56,087 bases of DNA from Allobosea sp. TND4EK4 (GCF_900156025.1 NZ_FTMO01000020.1:1-56087); one strand, 5' to 3'. Positions 9,682 through 19,187 are shown, counted from the first letter of the stretch. Made by a program: numbers and translations. Notes: generated from the letters alone by a model not told the origin.

Positions 9682-11130
9682 TCATGTTCCCGACAGATGC
9701 AGCAGTCGCTTGAGCTTCGGCATCGGATCAGCGAAACCTGCCAACCCTGTCTGCGCCAGGAAGGCCGCATGCATCCCCGGCCGCGTGATCGCCGCGGACA
9801 AGGCGACGACGCAAACCCCGATCGCGATCCACCTGCGAGCCCGTTCAGTTTTCAGTTCCGCGATCTGCCACGCCATATAGCCGATGAGCGCTGTCCATGC
9901 ACTAACACTCATGATCACTTTGTAGGGTAGGTTGGGCGTCGAGTTATAAGGACGCATCTTGATCGACAGATGCGTCGAGAAGCCGCCGACGACCATCAGG
10001 GCCAACGCGACGACGACTGCCGGAGCAATGTCCTTCGTTTGCCAGCTACGGCGCAGCATCCAGATCAACGCCACAAAAAACAGCGCAACTAGTACACCGG
10101 CATGGAATCGCCACATGTACAGATGGTTCATTACGATCAGGTTTTCGTATTGGGCATGGTATCCATGCTGAGATGCAACAATATCTGCGGGTTGCAGCGA
10201 AACAAGAGAATTTGATCCACTCAAGAATGATGGCAGATAGTTACTCAATGACATATATAGAAGTGTAAAGAAATTCGTAATAACGTCGTCTATAAAAAGA
10301 GACAAGTGATGATAGGTAATAATCAATTCTTCTTCCGCCCCAGGCTGCACGTACTGACTTGCAACGCGAATGCGGATAGTAAGGTACGCGATAAGGACCA
10401 TGAGCAGGGTTGCTGCCGCGAATTTGCACCGCCGCGACAGGTCATGAACTCGATGCCGCCTTGACCAAAAAATGCCAAAGACCAACGCGCAAAACAGTCC
10501 GGTAGCATAGTTCAGCCACATCTCGTTCGATAAGGCGACAAGAACCATACTGACCGCGAAAAAAGCGAGCGCCCGCCAATCGTCGTCCGCTGTGCTCAGG
10601 TATCTGATCAGGAAATAGAAATTGATCACCACATAGGTCAAAACAAGGTACAAAGCGATTAAGTTTCCGAACGTAAAGAGATAATCGAGCTGCGTTCCAA
10701 AAGAGAACAAAAACGTCACGATCCCAGCAAAATACCTCGACTTTGTTATGTTAAAACTACAGAAATATACAGAAGTGACAAATAATGAGAAAAATATCGC
10801 GAAGGAACCGGCTCCTCCGAACAGGCGTTCGGCCCAATAAACCAAGAATATAACGCTGGGGCACCAATAAAATCGCCCTACCTCATATTCGAACGGCAGA
10901 AGCAGTCGGTACCAGCCATCGGCCAGCGCCTTTGTGATAGACGCATAGATCTCGTGATTCATTGTCAGGGCCGGATAGCCCGAGGGTGCATTTGGCAACA
11001 ATACCAGATTGTAGACTAGGCCGGCCGCGATCAACGCCAGCACCAGACCGACATTGGGCGCCAGCTTGGTGCCGTCCCCCATGAGCCGGAAATTCCGCGC
11101 GACGAATGGTGTGACTTTGGGGAGCGACAT
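9682..11130 (-). CDS. polytopic membrane protein of unknown function (AT-rich, probably acquired)
   Basis: This 482-residue protein has about eleven hydrophobic segments. Its large periplasmic loop (about 265-340) is rich in Tyr, Ser and Asn. No family is recognised with confidence. Its place among glycosyltransferases would suit a polymerase (Wzy-like) or GT-C enzyme, but the sequence does not prove it. The coding sequence is conspicuously AT-richer than its neighbours, especially 10.1-10.9 kb, with runs of AAA/TTA/ATA codons, a sign of separate origin common for Wzy/Wzx genes. No strong ribosome site precedes the ATG. The 281 bases upstream (11131-11411) contain no gene I can support. Confidence 0.6.
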   Translation of the reverse strand: MSLPKVTPFVARNFRLMGDGTKLAPNVGLVLALIAAGLVYNLVLLPNAPSGYPALTMNHEIYASITKALADGWYRLLLPFEYEVGRFYWCPSVIFLVYWAERLFGGAGSFAIFFSLFVTSVYFCSFNITKSRYFAGIVTFLFSFGTQLDYLFTFGNLIALYLVLTYVVINFYFLIRYLSTADDDWRALAFFAVSMVLVALSNEMWLNYATGLFCALVFGIFWSRRHRVHDLSRRCKFAAATLLMVLIAYLTIRIRVASQYVQPGAEEELIITYHHLSLFIDDVITNFFTLLYMSLSNYLPSFLSGSNSLVSLQPADIVASQHGYHAQYENLIVMNHLYMWRFHAGVLVALFFVALIWMLRRSWQTKDIAPAVVVALALMVVGGFSTHLSIKMRPYNSTPNLPYKVIMSVSAWTALIGYMAWQIAELKTERARRWIAIGVCVVALSAAITRPGMHAAFLAQTGLAGFADPMPKLKRLLHLSGT

Positions 11131-11411
11131 GAAGGGAGCTTACAGTCCTGGCGATGCCGGTGGATGAAAGAGCGAGCAGCAGCAAATTCCGGCTGCCATT
11201 TCAGGTCTTGACAGAGGTCTGTCAAGGCGCTTGCCGCGTGCGGTAAATGGAGGCGGCCTCTTCCGTGCGCGTCAGGGGCCGTCGGGAGCAGATGCTCTAT
11301 GGGCTATATTTGGAGCGCCGACGATGCCCTGCGCCAAATTGGCTTGTGACCAGCTAGGCTAACCCGTCCAACCGCAATCGAGTGGGCGCTGATCGTGTCA
11401 GTCCGGGAGCC

Positions 11412-12476
11412 TCACTCGGTATATTTCTTCACTTCAGGCACGAAATGAACGTGCTGCGTCATGCAGCGCAGGACGGTGGAGCGGTTCGCCATCGTCCACT
11501 GGACCGTACGCCTGATCCCCTCCTCATGCGAAACCTCCGCGACAAAGCCGAGCTTTTCGCGGGCCTTGTCGGTCGCCGCGAAGCGCTGGCCCGAGCGGTC
11601 CCAGTCGCGCGCCGGCGTCAGGGCGATCGGCGTCGCATTCCCCGTCGCTGTGTTGATGCGCTCGGCGAGCTCGCGGATCGAGATCTCGGCACCGGAACCG
11701 AGATTGTAGATCTCCCCCGGCTCGCCCTTCAGGCCGCAAGCCATCAGGCCGCGCGCCATGTCCTGGACGAAAATGAAGTCGCGGGTGGCGATGCCGCCGT
11801 TCTCGACGGGCAGGGCCTCGCCATGCAGCGACTTCCAGATGAAGGTCGGCGTCACGTTGCGCCAGACCGTCGCCGGCGTGCCGCGCCAACGTCCGGCCCC
11901 CAGGATTTCGCCCGGCCCATAGACGTTCTGGAAGCGCGCCTTGACGAAAGGCAGACCGTAGCGCGTGAAATAGTAATTGCCATACATCTCGCCGATCAGC
12001 TTCGAGATCGAATACGGGCTGTCGTGGAACAGCGAGACGGGCGCATCCTCGGTGGTCGCCGTGGCGCCGTCGAAGGTCTTGGCCGCGACGGCGCAGCCGG
12101 CTGCCGAATAGACGACCTTCTGGAGCGACTTGATGTCCTTCAGGCGCTCGAACAGCTTCAGCGTGGTCAGTGTATTGTTCTCGTGATCCATCAGCGGATC
12201 GTGGATCGACGACTGGTTCCCGTGGAAGCAGGCGAGGTGATAGGCATAGTCGAGGTCATCATCGAGGCCCGCGAGGATGCGCTCGTTGGTGATCGGGCCC
12301 GAGATCAGCTTCACGACCGGATCGTCCGGAACGTTGACCGGGTCGGCTGACAGGAAATTATCGACGATGGTGAGCTTCCGCGGGTTCTCCCGCAGGATCT
12401 GCTTCACCAGGTTTGAGCCGACGAAGCCGGCGCCGCCGACGACCAGCACGTTCTTGCCAGCGAAGCTATCGGTCAT
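11412..12476 (-). CDS. wbmF: WbmF-like SDR sugar-nucleotide epimerase/dehydratase
   Basis: This is a 354-residue extended short-chain dehydrogenase. The NAD site is VGGAGFVGSN (13-22), Ser124 lies in VVYSAAGC and the catalytic pair is Tyr155/Lys159 in SPYSISK. Internal stretches such as HGNQSSIHDPL, NVYGPGEILGAGRWRGTPA and GGIATRDFIFV match, from memory, the Bordetella O-antigen protein WbmF. There WbmF, WbmG and WbmH are predicted to act on UDP-2,3-diacetamido-uronic acids. Here it lies 3' of WbmG- and WbmH-like genes in the same minus-strand unit as AsnB. The symbol rests on recalled similarity. The precise reaction (C4/C5 epimerisation or other) is unproven. Confidence 0.82.
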   Translation of the reverse strand: MTDSFAGKNVLVVGGAGFVGSNLVKQILRENPRKLTIVDNFLSADPVNVPDDPVVKLISGPITNERILAGLDDDLDYAYHLACFHGNQSSIHDPLMDHENNTLTTLKLFERLKDIKSLQKVVYSAAGCAVAAKTFDGATATTEDAPVSLFHDSPYSISKLIGEMYGNYYFTRYGLPFVKARFQNVYGPGEILGAGRWRGTPATVWRNVTPTFIWKSLHGEALPVENGGIATRDFIFVQDMARGLMACGLKGEPGEIYNLGSGAEISIRELAERINTATGNATPIALTPARDWDRSGQRFAATDKAREKLGFVAEVSHEEGIRRTVQWTMANRSTVLRCMTQHVHFVPEVKKYTE

Positions 12477-12533
12477 GGGTAAGTCCGTCCGGAAGAGAGA
12501 AGAGAATGGATCGGCGCGAGGCCTTAACGGCGG

Positions 12534-13475
12534 TCATGCCTTCGTGGGCGGGGCCTTGAGGTGGCTGTAGATCGCCGTGACGCCGTGGGCGTCGTACCAG
12601 TCGAGCATGCGCCGGATCGTCTGCTCGAAGGAGTAGCGCGGCCGCCAGCCGAAGGTCTCGATGGTCGTCGAAGGGTCGAGCACGACGGCGGGCACGTCGT
12701 CCGCCCCGGGTTCCACCTCCGGCACCGGCTCCGAGAGCGTGATGCCGAGATGGTCGACGACGATGTCGAAGATCTCCTTGATCGTATGGCCGGTTCCGGT
12801 CGAGACGTTGAACACGCCGGTCGGCGCACCATCCGCCATCACCGCGTCCATGACCGAGAAGAAATCGTCCATGTCGACGAAGTCGCGCACGGTCTTGGAG
12901 CAGAAGCAGCCCTTGCCGGCCTTCAGGCGGGTGTAGAAGGTCGGGATTGGGCCGATGGCCAGGCGCGGGCCGGTGACGTTGGCGAGCCGCAATGAGACGA
13001 AGGGCAGGCCCGACATGGCGAGGTAATTCTCGCCAGCCTGCTTGGAGATGCCGTAGCTGGTGAAGGGGCGCGCCGGGGCATCCGCCGGGATCGGCACGAT
13101 TTCCGGCCGGCCATAGCCGAGCGCTGTATGGAAGTTCACGAAGCGCCGGACGCCGGCCGCCTTCGCCGCCTCGACGACCTGGATCGTACCCTCGACATTG
13201 GTGCGCGTATCCTCGAGCCAGTCGTCGGGGTCCTTGTAGGCCGCGGCCGAATGGATGACGTGGCTCGGCCGAAATTCTGCGAACAGATTATCGACTAGCG
13301 CACGGTCCTGGACCTTGCCCTCGACGACGCTCAACCCCGGATGCGCCTCCGGCAGCGAGCCTTGATGGCCCGTTGCGAAATTGTCGAGCACCAGCACCTG
13401 GTGGCCGGCCTCGAGGTAACGCTCGGTCAGGTTCGAGCCGAGACAGCCTGCCCCGCCGGTGATGAGGATACGCAT
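12534..13475 (-). CDS. wbmG: WbmG-like SDR sugar-nucleotide epimerase
   Basis: This is a 313-residue extended SDR. It has ITGGAGCLGSN (5-15) for NAD binding, AAAYKDPDDW (77-86), Thr117 in the catalytic position of FHTALGYG, and Tyr141/Lys145 in SYGISK. VTGPRLAIGPIPTFY and FNVSTGTGHTIKE are hallmarks I recall from Bordetella WbmG, a structurally studied enzyme proposed to be a 4-epimerase of UDP-diacetamido-uronic acid. Such a step would convert the gluco product of WbpA-B-D-E to the galacto form. It lies between the WbmF- and WbmH-like genes; the intergenic distances are 57 and 8 bases. The substrate is inferred from the neighbours. Confidence 0.84.
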   Translation of the reverse strand: MRILITGGAGCLGSNLTERYLEAGHQVLVLDNFATGHQGSLPEAHPGLSVVEGKVQDRALVDNLFAEFRPSHVIHSAAAYKDPDDWLEDTRTNVEGTIQVVEAAKAAGVRRFVNFHTALGYGRPEIVPIPADAPARPFTSYGISKQAGENYLAMSGLPFVSLRLANVTGPRLAIGPIPTFYTRLKAGKGCFCSKTVRDFVDMDDFFSVMDAVMADGAPTGVFNVSTGTGHTIKEIFDIVVDHLGITLSEPVPEVEPGADDVPAVVLDPSTTIETFGWRPRYSFEQTIRRMLDWYDAHGVTAIYSHLKAPPTKA

Positions 13476-13483
13476 CGCTCGCC

Positions 13484-14443
13484 TCAGCCCTTGGCCGGCG
13501 TCTTGATGTCGGCGCGCGCTTCCTTCAGATGGGTGTAGCCTCCGACGACACCTTCCCTCTCCCAGCGCTCGACCGAGAGGCGCGCAATCTCTTCGAGCGG
13601 CGTGAACTCGATGTCGCCGAAGTCGGCAAAGGTTCTCGAGGGATCGAGCAGGATCGAGGCGGCGTCATCCGGCCCGAGCGGCTTCACCTCCGGTTCGGGG
13701 TAGTCATTGAGCTTCATCGCCTTTACGACCGCGTCGTACAGTTCCTTGATTGCCACGTCCTTGCCGGACGAGAAGTGATAGGTCCCGTTGCCCCTGCCGT
13801 CAGCGGCCTGGACCACGACGCGGGCAAGGTCGCCCGCATAGCAAAAGTCGCGCCGCGCCGGGGTGACGAAGCATTTTTTCCCCTCGGCCAGACGGCCGTA
13901 GAAGATCGGCAGCGGGCCGGAAACGTTGCGCGGGCCGATGACGTTGGCGAGGCGGAAGGTCACCCAGTCGATGCCGGAGAACTGCACATAGTGCTCGCCG
14001 GCCGTCTTGGAGATGGCGTAGCTCGAATTGACCGGGTTGATCGGGTGGTCGAGCGTGATCGGCTGCTGCAGCGGCTTGGTGCCGTAGCACAGCGCGGTCT
14101 GGAAATAGATCAGCCGCCCGACCTTATGCAGCTTGCAGGCCTTGGCGATGTTGGCGCCGCCGACCGCGTTGACGAGCGCGTCGGTCTCCCAGTCCTCCGG
14201 GTCCTTGTAGGAGGCGGCGGTGTGGACGACCACGTCGGGCCTGAAGTCGGAGAAGAGCTGGTCGACCAGCTTCCAGTCGGTGATCGAACCCTCGACCTGG
14301 GTCAGGCGTTCCTGGTCCAGCAGGTTGTCACGCCGGCCAGTCGAGAAATTCTCGAGCGACATCACGGTGTCGCCCCGCGCCAGGAACATGTCCGCCGCCG
14401 TCGAGCCGACCTGGCCGGAGCCGCCCGTAATGAAGACCTTCAT
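13484..14443 (-). CDS. wbmH: WbmH-like SDR sugar-nucleotide epimerase
   Basis: This 319-residue extended SDR has FITGGSGQVGS (4-14), AASYKDPEDW (76-85), Thr116 in FQTALCYG and Tyr142/Lys146 in SSYAISK. VIGPRNVSGPLPIFY, EGKKCFVTPARRDF and a C-terminal GGYTHLK closely recall Bordetella WbmH. It is a paralogue of the WbmG-like protein next to it; the two share the whole fold and several motifs. The ATG at 14443 is preferred because a longer in-frame extension lies over the AsnB gene. The pair probably handles sequential or alternative epimerisations of a 2,3-diacetamido-uronic acid nucleotide, which is inferred from Bordetella work rather than shown here. Confidence 0.85.
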   Translation of the reverse strand: MKVFITGGSGQVGSTAADMFLARGDTVMSLENFSTGRRDNLLDQERLTQVEGSITDWKLVDQLFSDFRPDVVVHTAASYKDPEDWETDALVNAVGGANIAKACKLHKVGRLIYFQTALCYGTKPLQQPITLDHPINPVNSSYAISKTAGEHYVQFSGIDWVTFRLANVIGPRNVSGPLPIFYGRLAEGKKCFVTPARRDFCYAGDLARVVVQAADGRGNGTYHFSSGKDVAIKELYDAVVKAMKLNDYPEPEVKPLGPDDAASILLDPSRTFADFGDIEFTPLEEIARLSVERWEREGVVGGYTHLKEARADIKTPAKG

Positions 14444-14468
14444 CGTCTGGTTCCTGTGAATGCTGGGG

Positions 14469-16406
14469 TTACTGGGCCGCGACTTGGGCGGGCTCGACCT
14501 CGTCGAGCATGCGCTTGTAGGACGCGGCGCGGTCGTGGAAGATCTGTTGCCAGAGCTCGAGGCTGAGCAGCCCCCAGGTCTTGCGCGAGAAGCGCTCGGC
14601 CTTGTCGAAATTGGCGAGGATGGCGTCCGAGTTGAAGAACTCGCGATGGCGAGTCTTCTGCGTCGAGAAGATGTCGGCAACCATGTCCTTGAGCTCGCCG
14701 GAGAACCATTCCTTGAGCGGCACCGGAAAGCCCATCTTGTCGCGGCGTTGCGCCAGTTCCTGCGGCAGGTCGCCGGAGAAGGTCGACTTGATGAAGTGCT
14801 TCATCTGGCCGCCCTTGAACTTGAGGTCCGCGGGGATGGTCGCGGCGAACTCGACGACGGAGTGATCGAGCAGCGGCACACGCGATTCGAGCCCATGTGC
14901 CATTGACATCCGATCCTCGACCTGGAGCAGGGCGGGGAGGAGGCACTTGAAGTCGAAATGGGTCATCGAGTCGAAATAGGCTTCCTTCTTCACGTTCCGC
15001 TCGGAGTTGAAGATGGCCTGGAAGCGCGCGAACACGCCGGCCCGGTCCAGCGCCGACCAGTCGACCTCGTTCTCCATATCGGCAGAGCGGTCGATCAGGC
15101 GGAAATAGCGCTCGTCCAGCGGCCCGAACAGGCCCTTGGAGAAGAGCTGGCGGATCAGCGGCTTGTATTCCTGCAGCACTGTCAGGTGCGGAATGATCGA
15201 TTCCGGCGTCACCACGAAGTTGCCGTTCCGCTGGGTGCCATCAATCGACGCTTTCAGCGCCTGCTCGAGATAGGCGATCAGATAACGGGCATAGCCACCG
15301 AATATCTCGTCGCCGCCCTGGCCGCCGAGCACGACCTTGACGTGGCGGGCCGCCAGTTCCGACACCATGTACTGCGGGAAGGAGCCCGGGCCCCCGACCG
15401 GCGTGTCGAGATGGTAGAGTACCTTCTCGATATTGTTGCGGAAGTCGCTCGCCGTGATGTCGATCTGGTGCAGGTCGATGCCGCCGTCCCGGCAGGCCGC
15501 CTCGGCATAGACGCTTTCGTCATAGCCCTCGAATTCGGTGAACTTGCCGTGGAAGCCGATGCGGCCGGAGGCCTCCTCGCGGCTGGCGAGGATGCCGATC
15601 AGGCTCGAATCGATTCCGCCCGAGATATAGGCGCCGACCGGCACGTCCGAGCGCAGATGCACCTTGATCGAATCCGACAGGCGGGTCCGCATCTCCTCAC
15701 CGAACCAGCGGGGCGTGTGGTCCCAGTCAATCTCGTAATGGACATCCCAGTAGCGGAAGACTTTGACCTGGCCGTTCTCCACCGTCAGCGCATGGCCGGG
15801 GAGAAGCGTCTGGACATGCTTGAAGAGCGTATTCTCGCCGATGGTGTACTGGAAGGTCATGTACTCGGCGAGCGCGTCCGGATCGGTCGCGACCTCCGGG
15901 AGGATCGGCAGCAGCGCCTTCATCTCGGAGGCAAAATAGAGCACGTCGTCTACGATGGCGTAATAAAAGGGCTTGATGCCGAAACGATCGCGTGCTGCGA
16001 AGAAGCGCTCGCCATCCCAAAGCGCGAAGGCGAACATGCCACGCAGATGCTGCAGGCAGTCGATGCCCCATTTCGCATAGGCGGCGAGCACTGTCTCGGT
16101 GTCGGAGGCCGAGCGGAAATTCCAGCCGGACTTCAGCTCAGCCATCAGCTCGACGTAGTTGTAGATCTCGCCGTTGAAGGTGATGACAGCACCGCTATCT
16201 CCAACCATCGGCTGGTGGCCGGCAGGCGACAGGTCGATGATGGCAAGGCGTCGATGGGCGAGACCGCAGACGTCCGACGGCGCGCGCCAGAAGCCGTGCC
16301 CATCCGGTCCGCGGTGCGCGATCAGGTGGTTCATCGTGGCCAGGGCGCGGTCGAGCTTCGGCACAGGCTTATGCGCCAGAGAGATGGCTCCCGCGATTCC
16401 GCACAT
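14469..16406 (-). CDS. asnB: second AsnB-type amidotransferase, probably uronic-acid amidating
   Basis: This is a 645-residue enzyme with an N-terminal glutaminase (MCGIAG, Cys2; RRLAIIDL at 52-59; NGEIYNY at 78-84) and a C-terminal ATP-dependent synthetase domain with SGGIDSS (262-268). It heads the WbmH-G-F-like operon, whose start lies in a divergent promoter region shared with the glycosyltransferase at 16596. O-antigen loci with AsnB relatives (such as wbpS of Pseudomonas aeruginosa O6) carry uronamides. That makes amidation of a diacetamido-uronic acid the best guess, with ordinary asparagine synthesis as the alternative. It is only distantly similar to the paralogue at 5434-7257, so the two probably have different acceptors or timing. 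Confidence 0.88.
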   Translation of the reverse strand: MCGIAGAISLAHKPVPKLDRALATMNHLIAHRGPDGHGFWRAPSDVCGLAHRRLAIIDLSPAGHQPMVGDSGAVITFNGEIYNYVELMAELKSGWNFRSASDTETVLAAYAKWGIDCLQHLRGMFAFALWDGERFFAARDRFGIKPFYYAIVDDVLYFASEMKALLPILPEVATDPDALAEYMTFQYTIGENTLFKHVQTLLPGHALTVENGQVKVFRYWDVHYEIDWDHTPRWFGEEMRTRLSDSIKVHLRSDVPVGAYISGGIDSSLIGILASREEASGRIGFHGKFTEFEGYDESVYAEAACRDGGIDLHQIDITASDFRNNIEKVLYHLDTPVGGPGSFPQYMVSELAARHVKVVLGGQGGDEIFGGYARYLIAYLEQALKASIDGTQRNGNFVVTPESIIPHLTVLQEYKPLIRQLFSKGLFGPLDERYFRLIDRSADMENEVDWSALDRAGVFARFQAIFNSERNVKKEAYFDSMTHFDFKCLLPALLQVEDRMSMAHGLESRVPLLDHSVVEFAATIPADLKFKGGQMKHFIKSTFSGDLPQELAQRRDKMGFPVPLKEWFSGELKDMVADIFSTQKTRHREFFNSDAILANFDKAERFSRKTWGLLSLELWQQIFHDRAASYKRMLDEVEPAQVAAQ

Positions 16407-16595
16407 TTTGAAACGACATCCTCAATTCAAGGGTGTTTGCTGACGATAGGCGATGGCCTTTAACAGCAACCGCTCGCCCTTGTCAGCAACTAGCTGCGGG
16501 GAGCCGGGATAATCCCGACCGCGGGCTGGCAGCTTCGCATCAAGCTGTGCTAAGGCCAGCGCACCGGCGCCGAGAAGCTGCAAAATCTTGATTAA

Positions 16596-17912
16596 ATGAC
16601 CCTTTCTGCGACCTCCCCTGCCGGTGGATTGAACATCCTCATGTTGGTGCCGCACGAGCCTTCGCTCGACCCGCGGATCCATTACACGGCTGCCGGTTTG
16701 GCCAAACGCCACACGGTCAAGGTCGTCTCCACGACGCGTTCCCGTGACAAGCGACCTGCCGCTGCGGCAAACACCCAGCACGGCTACGAGGTGGTCCGCC
16801 TGCCTTACATGATGCTGCCATGGCCGGACATGGCGTGGCAGGCCTTCTCCATGCAACGCGCGGCCGGAAGCAGCGCCCATGGTGGGCGCGAACCGGCGTC
16901 GGTGGCAGCCGAGGCGTTTCGCTTGCCGCTTTATAGAAGGCTGCGGACGAATGTCGCGTATCTGCTGCAGACGCTGGCCGTCAATCACACGCTGCAGCGC
17001 TACTTCGCAACCAATCCCGTCCGGCCCGACATCATCTTCTGCCACGATCTGTATGTGCTGCAGACCGGCGTCCAGCTCAAGCAGCAGACGGGCAGCCCGC
17101 TTGTCTACGATTCCCATGAGTACTACGCGATGCAGTTCGTGCATCCGACCTTTGTGGCGTCGACGCTCTGGTACGAGCGGAAGCTTGCGAGCCACACGGA
17201 TCTGCGTTTGACCGTCAGCCCCCAGCTCGCGTCAGAACTGGCAGCGGTTCTCGGGACAGAGGCTTTCGAGGCCATTCCCAATGCCGAGCCCCGCCCGAGC
17301 GCTCGCGTCAGGCCGCTCGGAACCGAGATGGCGTCATTGGCCAAGGGGCGCGTCAAGTTTCTCTACCAGGGCAATTTCGTCGAAGGCCGCGGGCTGGACG
17401 ATTTGCTGCGCGAATGGCTGGCTGTCGATGGCGATCGCGCCACCTTGTTCCTGAGAGGGCCGGAGAATGCGGTCACCGCAGCACTCAGAAGCCAGGCCGA
17501 ACAGCTGAAGCTCCTGGGCCGCAGTGTCTATTTCCTGCCGCCCGTCTTCGAGGCGGACCTGATCGCGGCGGCGGCCGAGGCCGATATCGGCATTATTCCT
17601 TACAAGGGCGACCTGCCGTCCTATCGTTTCGCTTGTCCCAACAAGCTCTCGCAATACATGCATGCAGGGCTGGCTGTCCTGACCAACGACATCCCCTTCG
17701 TCGCCGACATGGTGCGCAGCCATGAGATGGGTTGGGTCTACAACGTCAGCCGCCCGGGCTCGCTCGCCGAAGCGGTCGCCAGCGCGCTGGACGCACCGGC
17801 ACTCGAGCTGTGTCGCGCCCGGGCACACGCGGCAGCGGATACCGACTATTGCTGGGAGGTCTATGAAGACAAGCTTCTGGGCTTGGTCGACAAGGTAGCG
17901 GCCGCCCGATAG
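16596..17912 (+). CDS. family 4-like glycosyltransferase
   Basis: This 438-residue GT-B protein begins the donor/acceptor domain with NILMLVPHEPSLDPRIHYTA (about 13-32). It contains VYDSHEYYAMQ in the middle, LYQGNFVEGRGLDDLL at the start of the C-terminal domain, and IPYKGDLPSYRFACPNKL near the nucleotide site, with the usual CPNKLSQYMHAGLAVL segment. Its acceptor and sugar are unknown. It is transcribed away from the AsnB operon across a 189-base gap and is followed 52 bases later by another glycosyltransferase-like gene on the same strand. No strong ribosome site precedes the ATG. Confidence 0.85.
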   Translation: MTLSATSPAGGLNILMLVPHEPSLDPRIHYTAAGLAKRHTVKVVSTTRSRDKRPAAAANTQHGYEVVRLPYMMLPWPDMAWQAFSMQRAAGSSAHGGREPASVAAEAFRLPLYRRLRTNVAYLLQTLAVNHTLQRYFATNPVRPDIIFCHDLYVLQTGVQLKQQTGSPLVYDSHEYYAMQFVHPTFVASTLWYERKLASHTDLRLTVSPQLASELAAVLGTEAFEAIPNAEPRPSARVRPLGTEMASLAKGRVKFLYQGNFVEGRGLDDLLREWLAVDGDRATLFLRGPENAVTAALRSQAEQLKLLGRSVYFLPPVFEADLIAAAAEADIGIIPYKGDLPSYRFACPNKLSQYMHAGLAVLTNDIPFVADMVRSHEMGWVYNVSRPGSLAEAVASALDAPALELCRARAHAAADTDYCWEVYEDKLLGLVDKVAAAR

Positions 17913-17964
17913 CACCGGCCATGCCGTGCGCCGCAGAGCCGCCGGCCGACACTCAGGACTAGGA

Positions 17965-19161
17965 ATGAACGAAAGCCGCCTCAGAACACTCATCCTGGCG
18001 CTGATCTACCCCAATCGCGTGTCCTACTACGACGACTGGCGGGACGCCTTCGAACAGCATCTGGGCTATGATTGCTCGGTTCGCAACATCATGACGCTGA
18101 CGCCGGAGCAACTGCGGCAGGAGATCGACCAGTTCGACGCGGTCATCCTCCTGCATAGCTGCAACAGTGACACCCTCGACTATTTCGCCCCGTTGGCTCC
18201 GGTTCTCGCCGAACGCCGGCGGGCCAAGGTCGCGACTTTCGTCGGGAACGAGTTCAATTTCCCGTATGTTTCGACGGCCGAGCGCGTTCGGCTGTTCGCG
18301 ACGGCTCGTTGCGACATCGTCGCGACGCAGCTCCTGCAGGAAGCCGGCGACTATCTCTATGCGGCGTCGGGCGCCCGCATCGTCTCGATGCCTCACGCCC
18401 TGAACCCGGTCGTCTTCACCCCCGGCCCGGAAAAGCGCGAGCGCGACATCGGCGTGCGCGGCTACAAGTACCCGCCTTATCTCGGAGACGACGACCGCAA
18501 CACCATGATGCGCTTCTTCAGCGACAACGGCGCGCGCCTGGGATTATCGATCGATGTCGGCGAGGACAAGCGCCTCGACCGGGCCCACTGGGCCCGCTTC
18601 CTGCAGACCAGCTACGGCACCATCACGACCGAGACCGGCAGCTGGTACATTTCGCCGAACGACGAATTGATCGACCGCATCTACGCCTACCTCAAGAGCA
18701 AGCGCAGCGGCATCGTGATCAGCAACGAGAGCCCGCTGCGCCGCGCGGCGCGCCATCTGCCGAGCCCGGTCAAGGCCGTGCTCTGGCGTCTGCTGCAGAA
18801 GGGGCCGATCGGGTTCGAGGTGCTGGACGATTACAACACCAGCTTCGAAGAACTCAATGAGGCCTTTTTCAAGAAGGAGCCGCGAGCGCCGGCCTACGGG
18901 AAAGCCATCTCGTCCCGCCATTTCGACGCGATCGGCACCGGCACCTGCCAGATCGCCTATCGTGGCCGCTTCAACGATATCCTCGTGGCGGATGAGCACT
19001 ATTTCGCGCTCGAGCGGGATCTGTCGAATGCTGATGCCGTCATCGCCCGCTTCAAGGACCGCGGAGAGCGCTCGCGAATCGCCACAGCTGCCTACGAGAC
19101 GGTGATGGCGGGCCATACCTACAGGCACCGGGCCGAGGCAATGCTCGCCTGCCTGAGCTGA
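17965..19161 (+). CDS. CgeB-like glycosyltransferase (group 1 C-terminal domain)
   Basis: This is a 398-residue protein. The C-terminal portion has SRHFDAIGTGTCQIAYRG, LVADEHYFALERDLSN and repeated Arg/Glu-rich helices, the pattern of the Glyco_trans_1_2 domain found in CgeB-like proteins. The middle part contains GYKYPPYLGDDDRN. Proteins of this class are presumed GT-B glycosyltransferases of surface glycans. The ATG at 17965 is preceded by AGGA with good spacing, and a 13-residue in-frame extension upstream is not needed. It ends 26 bases from the converging wbpE gene. Confidence 0.75.
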   Translation: MNESRLRTLILALIYPNRVSYYDDWRDAFEQHLGYDCSVRNIMTLTPEQLRQEIDQFDAVILLHSCNSDTLDYFAPLAPVLAERRRAKVATFVGNEFNFPYVSTAERVRLFATARCDIVATQLLQEAGDYLYAASGARIVSMPHALNPVVFTPGPEKRERDIGVRGYKYPPYLGDDDRNTMMRFFSDNGARLGLSIDVGEDKRLDRAHWARFLQTSYGTITTETGSWYISPNDELIDRIYAYLKSKRSGIVISNESPLRRAARHLPSPVKAVLWRLLQKGPIGFEVLDDYNTSFEELNEAFFKKEPRAPAYGKAISSRHFDAIGTGTCQIAYRGRFNDILVADEHYFALERDLSNADAVIARFKDRGERSRIATAAYETVMAGHTYRHRAEAMLACLS

Positions 19162-19187
19162 GCGGCCGCGAGCGGCGGACTAGCCCC

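Noticed and set aside
14958..16463. A 501-residue open frame on the plus strand
   Set aside because: It is antisense to the AsnB gene, lacks any protein-like pattern and is rich in Arg/Glu/Asp, the usual mirror of a GC-rich gene.
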